Of a stretch of DNA of 64,000 bases, positions 34,714 to 44,588 are shown piece after piece. A program made the translations under genes and the position numbers. The stretch lies in assembly GCF_017744135.1 (NCBI RefSeq), contig NZ_JAGHQU010000003.1:1-64000 (forward strand), in the 5' to 3' direction. How positions within the stretch are numbered: position 1 is the stretch's first letter; every line of letters starts with the position of its first letter. The notes beneath the pieces were generated by a model. That model was not told the DNA's origin and did not search any database. It saw only the letters and a list, made by a program, of their open reading frames with translations. The DNA is from Endozoicomonas sp. G2_2 (lineage in GTDB: Bacteria; Pseudomonadota; Gammaproteobacteria; Nevskiales; Salinisphaeraceae).

Positions 34714-36369
34714 CTACTTCTGCCACGACAGAGTCGGTGGCTGCTCGCCCGGCGCATCGATGAGCCGGCGTGTGAGCAGGCTGCCGTTGGCTACATGCAA
34801 ATCGATCAAGGCCTGCCGATAGGCGATGAAGGCATTGATCCGGTCCAGCCGCGCGCTCAGAAGATCACGTTGCGCCTGGGCCACAAGCAGCCCGGTCGAG
34901 CGGCCGACATCGAAGCGCGCCTGTTCGGCGTCCAGCGTTTCCTGCTGCAGGCGCACGGTCGCCGCGGTGGCTTCGATCTGGGCGGCGGCGCGCTCGGCCT
35001 CGATCACCGCATAGCGGACCTCCGCATCGATCACCCGTTCCAGGTTCTCCAGGCTGGCCTCGGCCTGGCGCACGCCCGCCCGTGCGCCGCGATCGAGCGC
35101 GCGGCCTGCGCGATTGCCGAGCGGATATTCGAATTCCAGCGCGCCGGACAGGTCGTAGGTGTCGCCGCCGTCGAGTTCGTCGTAGGCGCCACCGTAATTA
35201 CGGGCGAAGCCCGTCTGGCCGAGCGTGACGAACAGATCGAGGCGTGGCAGCAGCCCGTTACGGGTCGCCACCACTTCCAGTTCGTTGCGGGCCACGTCGA
35301 GGCGCGCCTGATTGAGTTCCGGCCGGCGCCGCTCGGCGAGCGCAACGTAGTCGGCCGGCGCATCCAGCGGCGCCGCGTCGGTCACCACGTCGGTGGTTGG
35401 CGTCAGCGCGCGCTGATAGCGGATCTCGTCGGGAATGCTGATCAGCTGGAGCAGGCGAATGCGCAGGCGCTCGGCCTCCGCGCGGCCGTCGATGAGGTCC
35501 TGTTGCCGGCGCGCGGCTTCGGCGGCAAACGCGGCCTGTTCGACCCGCGCCACCGTGCCGGCCTCGATGCGCAGGCGTGCTTCGCGCGACTGCTGCTCGG
35601 CTACCGCCAGCGCGTTCTGCAGGATATCGATTCGCCGGCGCGCGCCGAGATAATCCCAGTAGGTGGTCTCCACATCCGCGACCAGGGCGGTGACGAAACC
35701 GCGCAGCTCATAGGCCGAGGCCAGCGTGTCGGTACGCGCCTGACGCAGGGCGACTAGGTTGCTGCGGATGCCGAAACCCCGCAACAGCGCCTGGGTGAGC
35801 GTGAGCCCCAGACGGGTGCCGGCCTGTTGCGGCGAACGGTTGGATGTGGACAGGTCCTGTTCGAGGCTGAGTTCCAGTTCGGTGCCGGTGGGCAGGGTCT
35901 GACGCACGCCCACGCGCGCGAGTTCGTCGTCGCTGCGCACGTCGAAGTTCTGCTGGATATCCTCCGACACCCGCTGGGCGACCTCGCGCGAGGTCTCGAC
36001 GCGCGCGAAAACGCTCGGGTCGAACACGGCCCGCTCGACCGCGGCGAACGTGCCCGTGATCAACGGCTGCAGGCGCTGGGCCGTCAACGACGGGTTGTGT
36101 TCGAGCGCAAGCGCCACGGCCTGCTCGACGCTCAGATCCAGCGAATTGCGGCCGCCCGTGCGGGCCCGCCTCGCCATATCGGCCATATCGGCGAGATTCG
36201 GGCTGGCCGCGGCCTGGTTTTCTGCGGGCGCCGGGCTGGTTTGCGCTGTCGGCTCGCCCGGCAGCGGCTTCTCCGGCCAGACGAGCGCCTGCGGGTTCAG
36301 CACCGCGAGTGCGGGCGGGGCCGCGACGGCGAGCAGTACCGCGACCAGCGCTTGTCGATGAACACGCAT
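34714..36369 (-). CDS. TolC family outer-membrane efflux protein
   Basis: A 551-residue exported protein with a signal peptide (AVLLAVAAPPALA). Two repeats of the outer-membrane efflux domain follow, with heptad-rich helices such as LSVEQAVALALEHNPSLTA, matching TolC/OprM-type trimers. A Pro/Ala/Gln-rich stretch lies between signal and first domain. Start ATG 36369 ([11 protein letters not shown]) overlaps the RND pump stop by one base. It is the last gene of an adaptor-pump-channel operon. Confidence 0.88.
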   Translation of the reverse strand: MRVHRQALVAVLLAVAAPPALAVLNPQALVWPEKPLPGEPTAQTSPAPAENQAAASPNLADMADMARRARTGGRNSLDLSVEQAVALALEHNPSLTAQRLQPLITGTFAAVERAVFDPSVFARVETSREVAQRVSEDIQQNFDVRSDDELARVGVRQTLPTGTELELSLEQDLSTSNRSPQQAGTRLGLTLTQALLRGFGIRSNLVALRQARTDTLASAYELRGFVTALVADVETTYWDYLGARRRIDILQNALAVAEQQSREARLRIEAGTVARVEQAAFAAEAARRQQDLIDGRAEAERLRIRLLQLISIPDEIRYQRALTPTTDVVTDAAPLDAPADYVALAERRRPELNQARLDVARNELEVVATRNGLLPRLDLFVTLGQTGFARNYGGAYDELDGGDTYDLSGALEFEYPLGNRAGRALDRGARAGVRQAEASLENLERVIDAEVRYAVIEAERAAAQIEATAATVRLQQETLDAEQARFDVGRSTGLLVAQAQRDLLSARLDRINAFIAYRQALIDLHVANGSLLTRRLIDAPGEQPPTLSWQK

Positions 36370-39300
36370 CAGGCGGCGCTTGCCCGACGGGCCGGCCAAG
36401 CGCGATGCACGCCGGTATAGACCACCGGAATCACCACCAGGGTGATCAGCGTGGCCGTGGTCATGCCGCCGACCACCGCCCGTGCCAGCGGCGCCTGCGA
36501 CTCCGAGCCTTCACCGGCGCCGATTGCCAGCGGCACGAGGGCGAACACGGTCGTTGCCGCGGTCATGAGGATCGGGCGCAGGCGTCGACGCCCGGCTTCG
36601 CGTACGGCCGCCGTGGCATCCATGCCCTCGCGCTGCAGCAGGTTCGCCTGATCGACGATGAGAATGGCGTTGTTGACCACGATGCCGATCAGCATCAGAC
36701 AGCCGAGCATCGATTGCGAGTTGAGCGTGGTATTCGTGAGCATGAGCATGGCGACCACGCCGATCAGCGCCAGCGGCACCGTGACCATCACGATCAGCGG
36801 GTCGACGAGCGATTCGTACAGACAGGCCATGACCATATAGACCAGCAGCAGGGCCAGGGCGACGTTCACGCCGATTTCGCGAAACGCGGCGACCTGGGCC
36901 TCGTATTCGCCGACCAGTTGCAGATCGTAGTTGGCCGGAATCGCGATCTCGTCGAGCGCGACCTGCACATCGGCCACCACCGAACCCAGATCCCGGCCGG
37001 CGATGTTGGCATCCACGCTCACGATACGCTGCTGGTTGCGCCGATCGATTTCGACCGGGCCCTCGGAGGCCACGACCCGGGCCACGTCATCGAGCTTGAC
37101 CCGCGTACCGTTCACGCCCGGCACTGGCAGATCCAGAATCTGGTTGGCGCTCACCTGCATCGGGTTGGCCAGCTGGACGCGCACCCGGACCTCGTCGCCG
37201 TCGTCGAGAAAGTAACCCGCGTTGGTACCCGCGATCGCGGTTTCGACGGTCTGGCCGATGGCCGCAACCGTCACGCCGAGATCGGCCGCCGCGCTGCGGT
37301 CGATGACGATCTCGCGCTGCGGCGCGGCGCCTTCACGCGAGGCGCGCAGATCGGTGATGCCCGGAATCGACAGGATGCGTTCCTGCACGCGGGCGACCAG
37401 ATTCTGCAACACGTCGAAATCGTAGCCGCGCACTTCAATTTCCAGGCTGCCGCCGTCGCTGCCGATATCCAGCATGCGAAAGAAAAACGGCTGACGAATG
37501 CCCACGCGCACGTCGGTATCCGCCAGCTTGCCGATGGCGCCGCGCAGATCGGCCGCCACCTGCTGGCTGGTTCGGCTGCGCGCCGATGCCGACGGTAGTT
37601 CGATGCGGATATCGGCCTCGGCGCCGCCGTCGGCGCGATAGCCGCCGGACCCCACGCTGGTCACCACCGACACGGCCTCGGGCACCACGCGGCGTACGAT
37701 CGCCTCGGCTTTTCGTGTCTGCGCGTCGAGCAGGCCCAGCCGGGTGCCGGCGGGCATCTGCAGGCTCACGCGTACTTCGCCTTCGTCGGTGGCGGGCATG
37801 AATTCGCTGCCCAGCTGGGTAAAGCCGATCAGCGCCGCCAGGGTGGCGACCACGGCCGCGCCGACCACGCGCCGCGGCGCGGCCAGGGCGCTTTCGAGCA
37901 GGCGCCGGTAGGCGCTGTCTATGCGTGCATACAGCTGGCTGCCGGTGCTCGCGACCCGTTGCATGGCCACCCGCTGCGGCGCACGCCGGGCGCCCACGAA
38001 ACGGGCGGTGAGCATGGGCATGGCGGTGAGCGCAACGATCAGCGAACAGGTCAGCGCCAGCGCGACCACGATTGCCAGTTCGCGGAACAGCTGGCCGGCC
38101 AGTTCGCGGGCGAACAGCATGGGAATGAAGATCGCCAGGGTGGTCAGCGTGCTGGCCACGATCGGCCCGATGATCTCGTTGCTGCCCGCCACCGCGGCCA
38201 CGTGTGCGGATTCGCCCAGTTCGGCGCGCCGGCGCTGTATGTTTTCGAGTACCACGATGGCCGAATCCACCATCATGCCGACGCCGAGCGCGAGGCCGCC
38301 GAGCGTCATCAGGTTGATGGTGTAGCCGAAGCCGTACATGAGCGCGAATGTGGCGATCAGCGACACCGGGATCGCCACCGACACGGCAAGTGCGGCGCGC
38401 AGATGGCCCAGAAACACCAGCAACACCACAAAGGCCAGCACGCTGCCGTAGACCAGTGCGCGCGAGACGTTGGCGATCGAGCGGTTGATGTAGTCCGCGG
38501 TATTGAAAAACGGCGTGATCCGCACCTGCGGGAATTCGCGGTTGAGGCGTTCAACCTCTCGCGTGATGCGTTCGGCGACCTCCACCGTGTTCGCGCCCGA
38601 CTGCTTGCGTACCCCCATGCGCACGCCGCGTTCGCCGTTGATGCGGATCAGGCGGGTCTCGCGTTGCTGGGTGTCGCGCACCTGCGCAATGTCGCCGAGC
38701 GTGATCGGCGTGCCTTCGCGCACGAGCACGACCGCACGGCGCAGATCGTCGAGATTCTTGAACCGGCCGGGCGTACGCAGCGCCAGCTCTTGGTTGCCGA
38801 TCTCGATCGAGCCGGCGGGCAGGTTGCGGTTGGCGGCATCCAGCGTGTCGCGGATATCGGTGAGCGACAGGCCCAGGGCGCGTACGCGGTCGATATCCAG
38901 ATTGACCTGGATCTCGCGTTCGGGCTCACCCCAAACCTCGACCGCGGCCACGCCCGGAATCTGCTGCAGGCGATAGGAGAGCTGGTTGTCGATCAGCCGG
39001 CGCAGCTCGATCGGGTCGATACCGCTGGCCAGACCCAGCCCCATGACCGGCAGATCGGAGGTATCGAACTTGCGGATACGCGGGCGGCCGGCGTCGTCGG
39101 GCAGTTCGTCGAGCTCCGAGAACAGGCGATCGCGCACATCGTTGGCGGCGGCATCGATATCGGTGCCCCAGCCGAAGCGCAGGGTTACATCGGCGGTGCC
39201 CTCGACCGAGGTCGACTCCATGTCTTCGAGCCCGGGCGTGGCGCCCACGGCCTGTTCCACACGCCGGGTGACCAGCTCCTCCATGGTTTCGGGGCTGGCG

Positions 39301-39461
39301 TTCTCGTAGTCGACCGAGACCGTGAGCGTCGGCGTTTCGATGTTGGGCAACAAATCGACCGGCAGTCGGCTCAGGGCCACCCCGCCCAGCAGCAGGGCGA
39401 TGGCCATGACCATCGAGGTCGCGACCGGCCGCGCGACCGAAAACGCCGGCAGGGTTCTCAT
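36369..39461 (-). CDS. RND family efflux pump permease (AcrB/MdtB-like)
   Basis: A 1030-residue inner-membrane pump, the standard RND length. It has twelve predicted helices, two large periplasmic loops, and family segments such as [20 protein letters not shown] near the N-terminus and [19 protein letters not shown] (the proton-relay helix 4 with two Asp-like positions). RND pumps extrude drugs, bile salts or metals in a tripartite complex with the adaptor and TolC partner encoded on both sides. Substrate not inferred. It overlaps the adaptor stop by four bases (ATGA). Confidence 0.93.
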   Translation of the reverse strand: MRTLPAFSVARPVATSMVMAIALLLGGVALSRLPVDLLPNIETPTLTVSVDYENASPETMEELVTRRVEQAVGATPGLEDMESTSVEGTADVTLRFGWGTDIDAAANDVRDRLFSELDELPDDAGRPRIRKFDTSDLPVMGLGLASGIDPIELRRLIDNQLSYRLQQIPGVAAVEVWGEPEREIQVNLDIDRVRALGLSLTDIRDTLDAANRNLPAGSIEIGNQELALRTPGRFKNLDDLRRAVVLVREGTPITLGDIAQVRDTQQRETRLIRINGERGVRMGVRKQSGANTVEVAERITREVERLNREFPQVRITPFFNTADYINRSIANVSRALVYGSVLAFVVLLVFLGHLRAALAVSVAIPVSLIATFALMYGFGYTINLMTLGGLALGVGMMVDSAIVVLENIQRRRAELGESAHVAAVAGSNEIIGPIVASTLTTLAIFIPMLFARELAGQLFRELAIVVALALTCSLIVALTAMPMLTARFVGARRAPQRVAMQRVASTGSQLYARIDSAYRRLLESALAAPRRVVGAAVVATLAALIGFTQLGSEFMPATDEGEVRVSLQMPAGTRLGLLDAQTRKAEAIVRRVVPEAVSVVTSVGSGGYRADGGAEADIRIELPSASARSRTSQQVAADLRGAIGKLADTDVRVGIRQPFFFRMLDIGSDGGSLEIEVRGYDFDVLQNLVARVQERILSIPGITDLRASREGAAPQREIVIDRSAAADLGVTVAAIGQTVETAIAGTNAGYFLDDGDEVRVRVQLANPMQVSANQILDLPVPGVNGTRVKLDDVARVVASEGPVEIDRRNQQRIVSVDANIAGRDLGSVVADVQVALDEIAIPANYDLQLVGEYEAQVAAFREIGVNVALALLLVYMVMACLYESLVDPLIVMVTVPLALIGVVAMLMLTNTTLNSQSMLGCLMLIGIVVNNAILIVDQANLLQREGMDATAAVREAGRRRLRPILMTAATTVFALVPLAIGAGEGSESQAPLARAVVGGMTTATLITLVVIPVVYTGVHRAWPARRASAA

Positions 39462-40651
39462 GCGTCGCCGGGCGCGTCGGCCGCGCTATCCGCGCTGGCA
39501 TCCAGCGCCACGCCGATGCCGTCCTCGAGCTGGGCCTGGCCGAGTGTCACCACCGGGCCGTCGAGCGTGGTCGGGGCACGCAGCGCGATCCGGTCATCCT
39601 GGGTGAAGGCGACGTCGACCGGCACGAACCGCGCCGTGGTATGGGCCGTGTCGACGACGAACACGCCGTCGCGTCCGTCGCGACGTACCAGCGCGGCACG
39701 CGGGACGACGAGTGCGTCGTCGAGCCGATCGGCCACGAGGCCGACCTGCACGAACATGCCGGGGGCGAGACGGCCCGACGTGTTGGGCACGCTCAGTTCG
39801 ACACGCGCGCGCCGGGTTTCCGGATCGAAGACGGGCGCGATGCGGGTGATCTCGGCGTCGTAGCTCGCGCTTGCCGCACCCGCGATGCGCAGGCGCGCGC
39901 GCTGGCCAGCCGCCAGAAGCGGGTAGACGGCTTCTGGCACCTGGATGACCGCGGTCAGCGGGCGTACCGACACGATGCGCAGCAGCGGCGTGTTGGCGGC
40001 CACTGTGTCGCCGGGTTCGACCATGCGCTCGCCCACCCGACGGCGGCTGTCGGCTTCCGGCCAGTTGGCGCGAATTTCGGTATAGCCGAGACGAATCCGC
40101 GCGGTTTCCACCTGCGCTTTCGCCTCGGCTATCGAGGCCCGCGCGACCGACCGGGCGGCATCGGCGTTGGCCGCTTCGGCATCGGCGGCATCCAGTTCGG
40201 CGGTGGCAGCAATGCCCTTGGCGTTGAGCGCGCGGACGCGTTCGCGAGTGCGTCCGGCCGTGCGGGCGTCGCTGCGGGCCTGCTCGTACTGCGCTCGGGC
40301 GACCTGCAGCCGCGCCTCGGCCTCGGCCAACGCCTGGCGATATTCCTGATCGTCGAGAGTGACCAGCGTATCGCCGCTGGCCACGGCATCGCCGATATCC
40401 ACCGCCACCGATTCGATCCGCCCGGCGATCTTGGGGGCGACGGTGAGCTGGGCACTGGGCTCGAGGCTGCCCGAGTATTCGCGAATATCTTCGACATCCG
40501 CCTGCTGTGCCGGGCTGGTTTCGACCGCGACCCGGCCGGCCGGCGTTTCGGTTCCGAGGCCGGTTTCGGTCGGCATGCCGTAGACCGTGATCACGAGCAG
40601 TGCGATCACGATGCATGCGCCCGCGGCCAGCAGCGCGCCGCGGCGCGTCAT
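39458..40651 (-). CDS. RND efflux periplasmic adaptor (HlyD/MFP family)
   Basis: A 397-residue membrane-fusion protein. An N-terminal membrane anchor (about residues 5-25) precedes a lipoyl/barrel-sandwich domain (SAQLTVAPKIAGRIESVAVD) split by an alpha-helical hairpin rich in Ala/Glu/Arg, then a beta-barrel (IRIVSVRPLTAVIQVPE) and a membrane-proximal end. The first gene of the adaptor-pump-TolC operon. There is no regulator gene next to it. Confidence 0.9.
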   Translation of the reverse strand: MTRRGALLAAGACIVIALLVITVYGMPTETGLGTETPAGRVAVETSPAQQADVEDIREYSGSLEPSAQLTVAPKIAGRIESVAVDIGDAVASGDTLVTLDDQEYRQALAEAEARLQVARAQYEQARSDARTAGRTRERVRALNAKGIAATAELDAADAEAANADAARSVARASIAEAKAQVETARIRLGYTEIRANWPEADSRRRVGERMVEPGDTVAANTPLLRIVSVRPLTAVIQVPEAVYPLLAAGQRARLRIAGAASASYDAEITRIAPVFDPETRRARVELSVPNTSGRLAPGMFVQVGLVADRLDDALVVPRAALVRRDGRDGVFVVDTAHTTARFVPVDVAFTQDDRIALRAPTTLDGPVVTLGQAQLEDGIGVALDASADSAADAPGDA

Positions 40652-40864
40652 GCGCCGGGTTCCGCGGTCAGGGCCACAGGCGGCATCCAGTGTTTCATCG
40701 ACACAGTATCGTGCAGAACGGGCGGCGCGCTGCAGCGTTGCGCGGCGCGATATTTATCCGGTAAAACAAGTGCAGCGTGTTTCAACGTGCGGTCATCAGG
40801 CCGTGTCATGCTGGCTTCTGCAGCGAAACGATGCGAAGCGCGAAACAGGAGTGAACGGTTCGTG

Positions 40865-41434
40865 ATGACGATTCCACGCATACTAAAGCTCGATGCGGGC
40901 GGTTTGCCCGTGGAATGGGTGGACTGGCGCGAGGCGGTCAGTCTTTATTTCACGGACAAGATTGCATGGGAAGCCGGCAGCGAGAAAATCCGGCTGCGCG
41001 GCGGACGTTCCCGCGATACCGGTATTCGCAGCCATCTGGAGATCGATTCCATCATCGCGGTACGCGATCGTTCGCATCGATTTGCCCGTAACCTGGTGCC
41101 GGCGTTGACGCGGCGCGAACTGTTCCATCGCGACGGCGGCCTGTGTCTGTATTGCGGTACCCGCCTGAGCTTTTCGCAGATGCAGATCGAGCATGTCGTG
41201 CCGCGCTCCAAGGGCGGCGAACATGCCTGGACCAACGTCGTGTCCACCTGCGAAGGCTGCAACCGGTTCAAGGACGACCGCACCCCGGAACAGGCCGGCA
41301 TGAGCCTGCTCGCCTTGCCCTACGAGCCCAACCTCGCGGAATGGCTGATCCTGGCCAACCGGCGCATCCTTGCCGACCAGCAGGCCTTTCTGGAACGGCT
41401 CGCGCCCAAGCGCAAGGCGCGCTTCGACGGCTGA
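40865..41434 (+). CDS. HNH endonuclease
   Basis: A 189-residue protein. The N-terminal half (LKLDAGGLPVEWVDWREAVSLYF) is a domain frequent before HNH in proteobacteria. The HNH domain has two zinc-finger Cys pairs (CLYCG and CEGC) around MQIEHVVPRSKGGEHAWTNV. Such stand-alone nucleases of unknown role occur in many genomes. Start ATG 40865 with GGAG upstream; GTG 40862 is an alternative. It is divergent from the efflux operon. Confidence 0.85.
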   Translation: MTIPRILKLDAGGLPVEWVDWREAVSLYFTDKIAWEAGSEKIRLRGGRSRDTGIRSHLEIDSIIAVRDRSHRFARNLVPALTRRELFHRDGGLCLYCGTRLSFSQMQIEHVVPRSKGGEHAWTNVVSTCEGCNRFKDDRTPEQAGMSLLALPYEPNLAEWLILANRRILADQQAFLERLAPKRKARFDG

Positions 41435-41542
41435 TTTGCGGCGGAACAAGTCCGCTACAAGCTATGACGATTGAGATGCCGGCGGACGCGCCGTATCCGA
41501 ATATGCGTGCGCGGCCCATATCTGCTCGCCTAATTCACTTGG

Positions 41543-41614
41543 CCTCACGCGAAGCCGCAAAGACGCGAAGACAAACACGTTCTTGATCTTTGCGCCTTGG
41601 CACCTTTGCGTGAG
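41543..41614. repeat. CGCAAAG-type palindromic repeat, copy 2
   Basis: The left arm cctcacgcgaagccgcaaag (41543-41562) continuing agacgcgaagac pairs with the right arm at 41589-41614 (tttgcgccttggcacctttgcgtgag). It uses the same arm motif as the copy at 7528, with internal changes. It lies in a gap of about 215 bases between the HNH and DUF4197 genes that holds no other feature. Confidence 0.65.
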
Positions 41615-41652
41615 CCATAGTGCTGCGGAGTGGGGCCTGCCACCGCAGCAGA

Positions 41653-42408
41653 CTACCGGGACACCGTCGAAAACACTTTCTTCACGATCGCGGAGCCGGT
41701 CTGTGCGGGGTTGGCACGGATCTTTTGCTCCTGCTGGCCGATCACCGCGAACAGGCCGTCCAGCGCCTGCTGGGTGACATAGTCGTTGACGTCCAGATTC
41801 ATGCCCGGCACGAACTGCAGCATGGGCTTGGCCTTGGAGGTCAGCGACTCGTAGCGCGATACCGCCTGCGATTGGGCCGTGGTATTCGCGATGATCGGCT
41901 CGAACTTCGCCGCCAGGTCGTCGCCGGCCTTGTCGCGCAGGTATTCGGTGGCCGCAGTGTTCGAGCCCTGCAGGATGTCGTAGGCATCGGCCACGCTCAT
42001 GTTGTTGATCGTTTCCCGCACGATCGGCCCCGCTTCGGCGGTCGCCTGCTCGGCGGCGCGATTCATCGACAGCTGGAAGCTGTCCATCTGGTTGCCGAAA
42101 CCGGCGCCGCGCAGCATGGTCGAGGTCTTGTCCATCCAGCCGGGCAAGGGAATACGGCGGGCGGCATCGCCCCAGAAGCCGTCGGTCTGGCCGAGCTGGG
42201 TGACCGCGGCCGATGCGCCGTCGGCCAGCGCGGCACGCAGGCCCGACACGACCTCGCTCTCGGGCAACTGCTGTGCGCTGCTGTTGCCGTTGGCGCCCTC
42301 CATGCTGCCCATGAACTGCTTGAACCGATCGCCCAGGCTCTGGGCGCCGACTGCCGAGGAGGCCGCCAGCGCGCCGCTGGCGATGAGGCCGATGAGTGCA
42401 CGTCGCAT
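41653..42408 (-). CDS. DUF4197 domain-containing protein
   Basis: A 251-residue exported protein with a signal peptide (RRALIGLIASGALAASSAVGA) and a DUF4197 domain recognised by LPESEVVSGLRAALADG, RIPLPGWMDKTSTMLRGAG and the C-terminal ALDGLFAVIGQQEQKIRANP. Family function is unknown; periplasmic location predicted. Stands alone, divergent from mobA. Confidence 0.88.
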   Translation of the reverse strand: MRRALIGLIASGALAASSAVGAQSLGDRFKQFMGSMEGANGNSSAQQLPESEVVSGLRAALADGASAAVTQLGQTDGFWGDAARRIPLPGWMDKTSTMLRGAGFGNQMDSFQLSMNRAAEQATAEAGPIVRETINNMSVADAYDILQGSNTAATEYLRDKAGDDLAAKFEPIIANTTAQSQAVSRYESLTSKAKPMLQFVPGMNLDVNDYVTQQALDGLFAVIGQQEQKIRANPAQTGSAIVKKVFSTVSR

Positions 42409-42518
42409 AGTCGCGTAGTCCGTTGTTTCGTCTTGCGGCAGCGATCATACCGCGAGGTCGCGCACGGCAAGCGAACACGCTGCGGCGAACGTTGTCGATG
42501 CGCGACGGCAGGCAGACA

Positions 42519-43115
42519 ATGCAGGCCATGACACCCACACGCGAACAGATCACGGCCGGCATCCTCGCCGGCGGCGCCGGGCGCCGGCTCGGCGGTATCG
42601 ACAAGGGGTGGTATGTGGTGGGCGAGCGCCCGCTGATCGAACACACGATCGCGCGGGTGGAGCCGCAGGCCGCGCATGTCGTCATCAGTGCCAATCGCTC
42701 GCGGCGGCGGTACGGCGCGCTCGGCTGGCCGGTGGTCGGCGATGCCGACGACAGCTATCGCGGTCCGCTCGCGGGTATCGCGCAGCTGTTGCAGGCCGCG
42801 CCCACGCCCTACCTGCTCGTGGTGCCGGTGGACACGCCGCAACTGCCGGGTGATCTGGCCGACCGGCTGGCCGCCGCGATGGCTGTAAATATCGATCTGT
42901 GCGTGGCCCGCTGCGGCGGTCGTCGGCAGCCACTGCATGCACTGATCCGGTGTGAACGTGCTGCCGGCCTGCGCGAGGCGCTCGCGGCGGGCGTCGCGCG
43001 GGTGGTCGACTGGCAGGACGGATTGCGGACCCGCGTGGTGGATTGGCCGGACTGCCAGGCCTTTGCCAATATCAACGCGCCGGTGGATGCGCGGCAACTC
43101 GCCGGCCTGCGCTGA
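42519..43115 (+). CDS. mobA: Molybdenum cofactor guanylyltransferase MobA
   Basis: A 198-residue nucleotidyltransferase. GILAGGAGRRLGGIDKG is the GTP-binding loop; later LLVVPVDTPQLPGDL and QPLHALIRC are family motifs. MobA attaches GMP to molybdopterin to make the MGD form used by formate dehydrogenases, which fits the fdhF gene nearby. The exact start is uncertain: ATG at 42498, 42519 and 42528 are all in frame and none has a strong ribosome site. Confidence 0.9.
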   Translation: MQAMTPTREQITAGILAGGAGRRLGGIDKGWYVVGERPLIEHTIARVEPQAAHVVISANRSRRRYGALGWPVVGDADDSYRGPLAGIAQLLQAAPTPYLLVVPVDTPQLPGDLADRLAAAMAVNIDLCVARCGGRRQPLHALIRCERAAGLREALAAGVARVVDWQDGLRTRVVDWPDCQAFANINAPVDARQLAGLR

Positions 43116-43165
43116 CTGCAGCGCATATTCCCCCGTCGCAGCGTCTATCCATCACGAGTCGTGAC

Positions 43166-44449
43166 ATGCCCCAGTCTTCCGAACAGTCTGCCTTTCGCCC
43201 GTCGCCGGAAAACACGCCCATGCCGCTCGCCCAGGCGCGGGCGCGCATCGTCGACGCGATTACCCCGATCGCCGACACCGAGCGGGTGGCGCTGCAAAAC
43301 GCGTTGCACCGGGTGCTGGCGGAGCGGGTGATCGCCGGCGTCAACGTGCCGGGCGCGGACAATTCCTCCATGGACGGTTACGGCTATCGCGCCGGTGATG
43401 TCGACGTCGATGGCGCGGCGCTCGATGTCGTCGGCGAAAGCCTTGCCGGACATCCCTTCGCCGGGCGGGTCGGCGCGGGCCAATGTGTGCGCATCATGAC
43501 CGGCGCCGTCGTGCCGGACGGCGTGGATACGGTGGTCATGCAAGAGAACACCCGCGCCACAGGCGAGCGCGTGGTGATCGAAAAGCGCCCCGCCTCGGGC
43601 AGCAACATCCGCGCGGCCGGCGAGGATCTGCGCGCCGGCACGACCGTACTTGCGCCAGGCCATTATCTGCGGCCTGCGGATATCGCCGTGCTCGCGTCGG
43701 TGGGCGTGGCCGAGGTGTCGGTGGTGCGTCGGCCGCGGGTCGCCTTCTTTTCGACCGGCGACGAGCTGCGCCCGGTCGACGGGCCGGCCGGCCAATCGCT
43801 GGCGCCCGGCGAGATCTACGACAGCAACCGCTACGGGCTGGCGGCACTGATTTCGGAACTGGGCATGGAGGGCGTCGATCTCGGTGTGGTCGGCGATTCG
43901 CCGGCCGCGCTGCGCGAGGCGTTTCGGAAGGCGGCGGTCTGCGATGCCGTGGTGACCAGCGGCGGTGTGTCCGTGGGCGCCGCAGATTTCGTGCTCGACG
44001 TGCTCGGCGAGCAGGGAACCGTCGACTTCTGGCGGGTAGCGATCAAGCCCGGTAAACCGCTGGCCTTCGGCACCCTCGGCCATGCGCGGTTTTTTGGCCT
44101 GCCCGGCAACCCGGTATCTACCGCGGTGACTTTCATCCAGATGGTGCGCCCGGCGCTGGTCCGCATGGCTGGCGCGACGCCGGCCGAGCCGATTCGCCTG
44201 GCGTTGCCGACGCTGGCGGATCTGCGCAAGAGTCCCGGTCGCGAGAATTTCCTGCGTGCGCGGCTCGTCAACCGCGACGGGCGCGCGGCCGTGGAGCCGG
44301 TCGATCACCAGGGCTCCGGCGTGATGCGCTCGATGAGCCGGGCCGACTGTTTCATCGTGTTGCCGGCCGCGCAGAACGACGTGCCCGCCGGCGAGATCGT
44401 GCCGGTCGAGCCGTTCGCGCAGACGATCTGGGGCCAGCCGGAGAGCTGA
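43166..44449 (+). CDS. moeA: Molybdopterin molybdenumtransferase MoeA
   Basis: A 427-residue protein with four MoeA domains: PLAQARARIVDAI (N-terminal), NVPGADNSSMDGYGYR (substrate-site loop), the central MoCF-biosynthesis domain with TSGGVSVGAADFV, and a C-terminal beta domain. It inserts molybdate into the AMP-activated cofactor. It follows mobA by 50 bases in the same direction, forming a cofactor unit for the dehydrogenase downstream. Confidence 0.94.
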   Translation: MPQSSEQSAFRPSPENTPMPLAQARARIVDAITPIADTERVALQNALHRVLAERVIAGVNVPGADNSSMDGYGYRAGDVDVDGAALDVVGESLAGHPFAGRVGAGQCVRIMTGAVVPDGVDTVVMQENTRATGERVVIEKRPASGSNIRAAGEDLRAGTTVLAPGHYLRPADIAVLASVGVAEVSVVRRPRVAFFSTGDELRPVDGPAGQSLAPGEIYDSNRYGLAALISELGMEGVDLGVVGDSPAALREAFRKAAVCDAVVTSGGVSVGAADFVLDVLGEQGTVDFWRVAIKPGKPLAFGTLGHARFFGLPGNPVSTAVTFIQMVRPALVRMAGATPAEPIRLALPTLADLRKSPGRENFLRARLVNRDGRAAVEPVDHQGSGVMRSMSRADCFIVLPAAQNDVPAGEIVPVEPFAQTIWGQPES

Positions 44450-44529
44450 GCGTTATCGGGTTTCGCCGCCTGCCCGGACCGGCGCCCCAACTTTGGTCGC
44501 ATAAATGCTTGGGTGCGCCATACAGCTGC

Positions 44530-44545
44530 TAGGGTAACTCCCCTA
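44530..44545 (+). promoter_or_regulatory. Inverted repeat before the OFA carrier gene
   Basis: TAGGG (44530-44534) and CCCTA (44541-44545) form a 5-bp inverted repeat separated by 6 bases, about 45 bases upstream of the carrier start. The spacing would suit an activator site; the factor is unknown. Confidence 0.3.
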
Positions 44546-44588
44546 ACTCGTACGCGTTGCGCCGCGACGCTCGCTGGCAGGGGGATGA

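Noticed and set aside
37959-39863. 634-codon plus-strand frame opposite the RND pump and adaptor
   Set aside because: Crosses two real genes on the other strand and has no recognisable domain.
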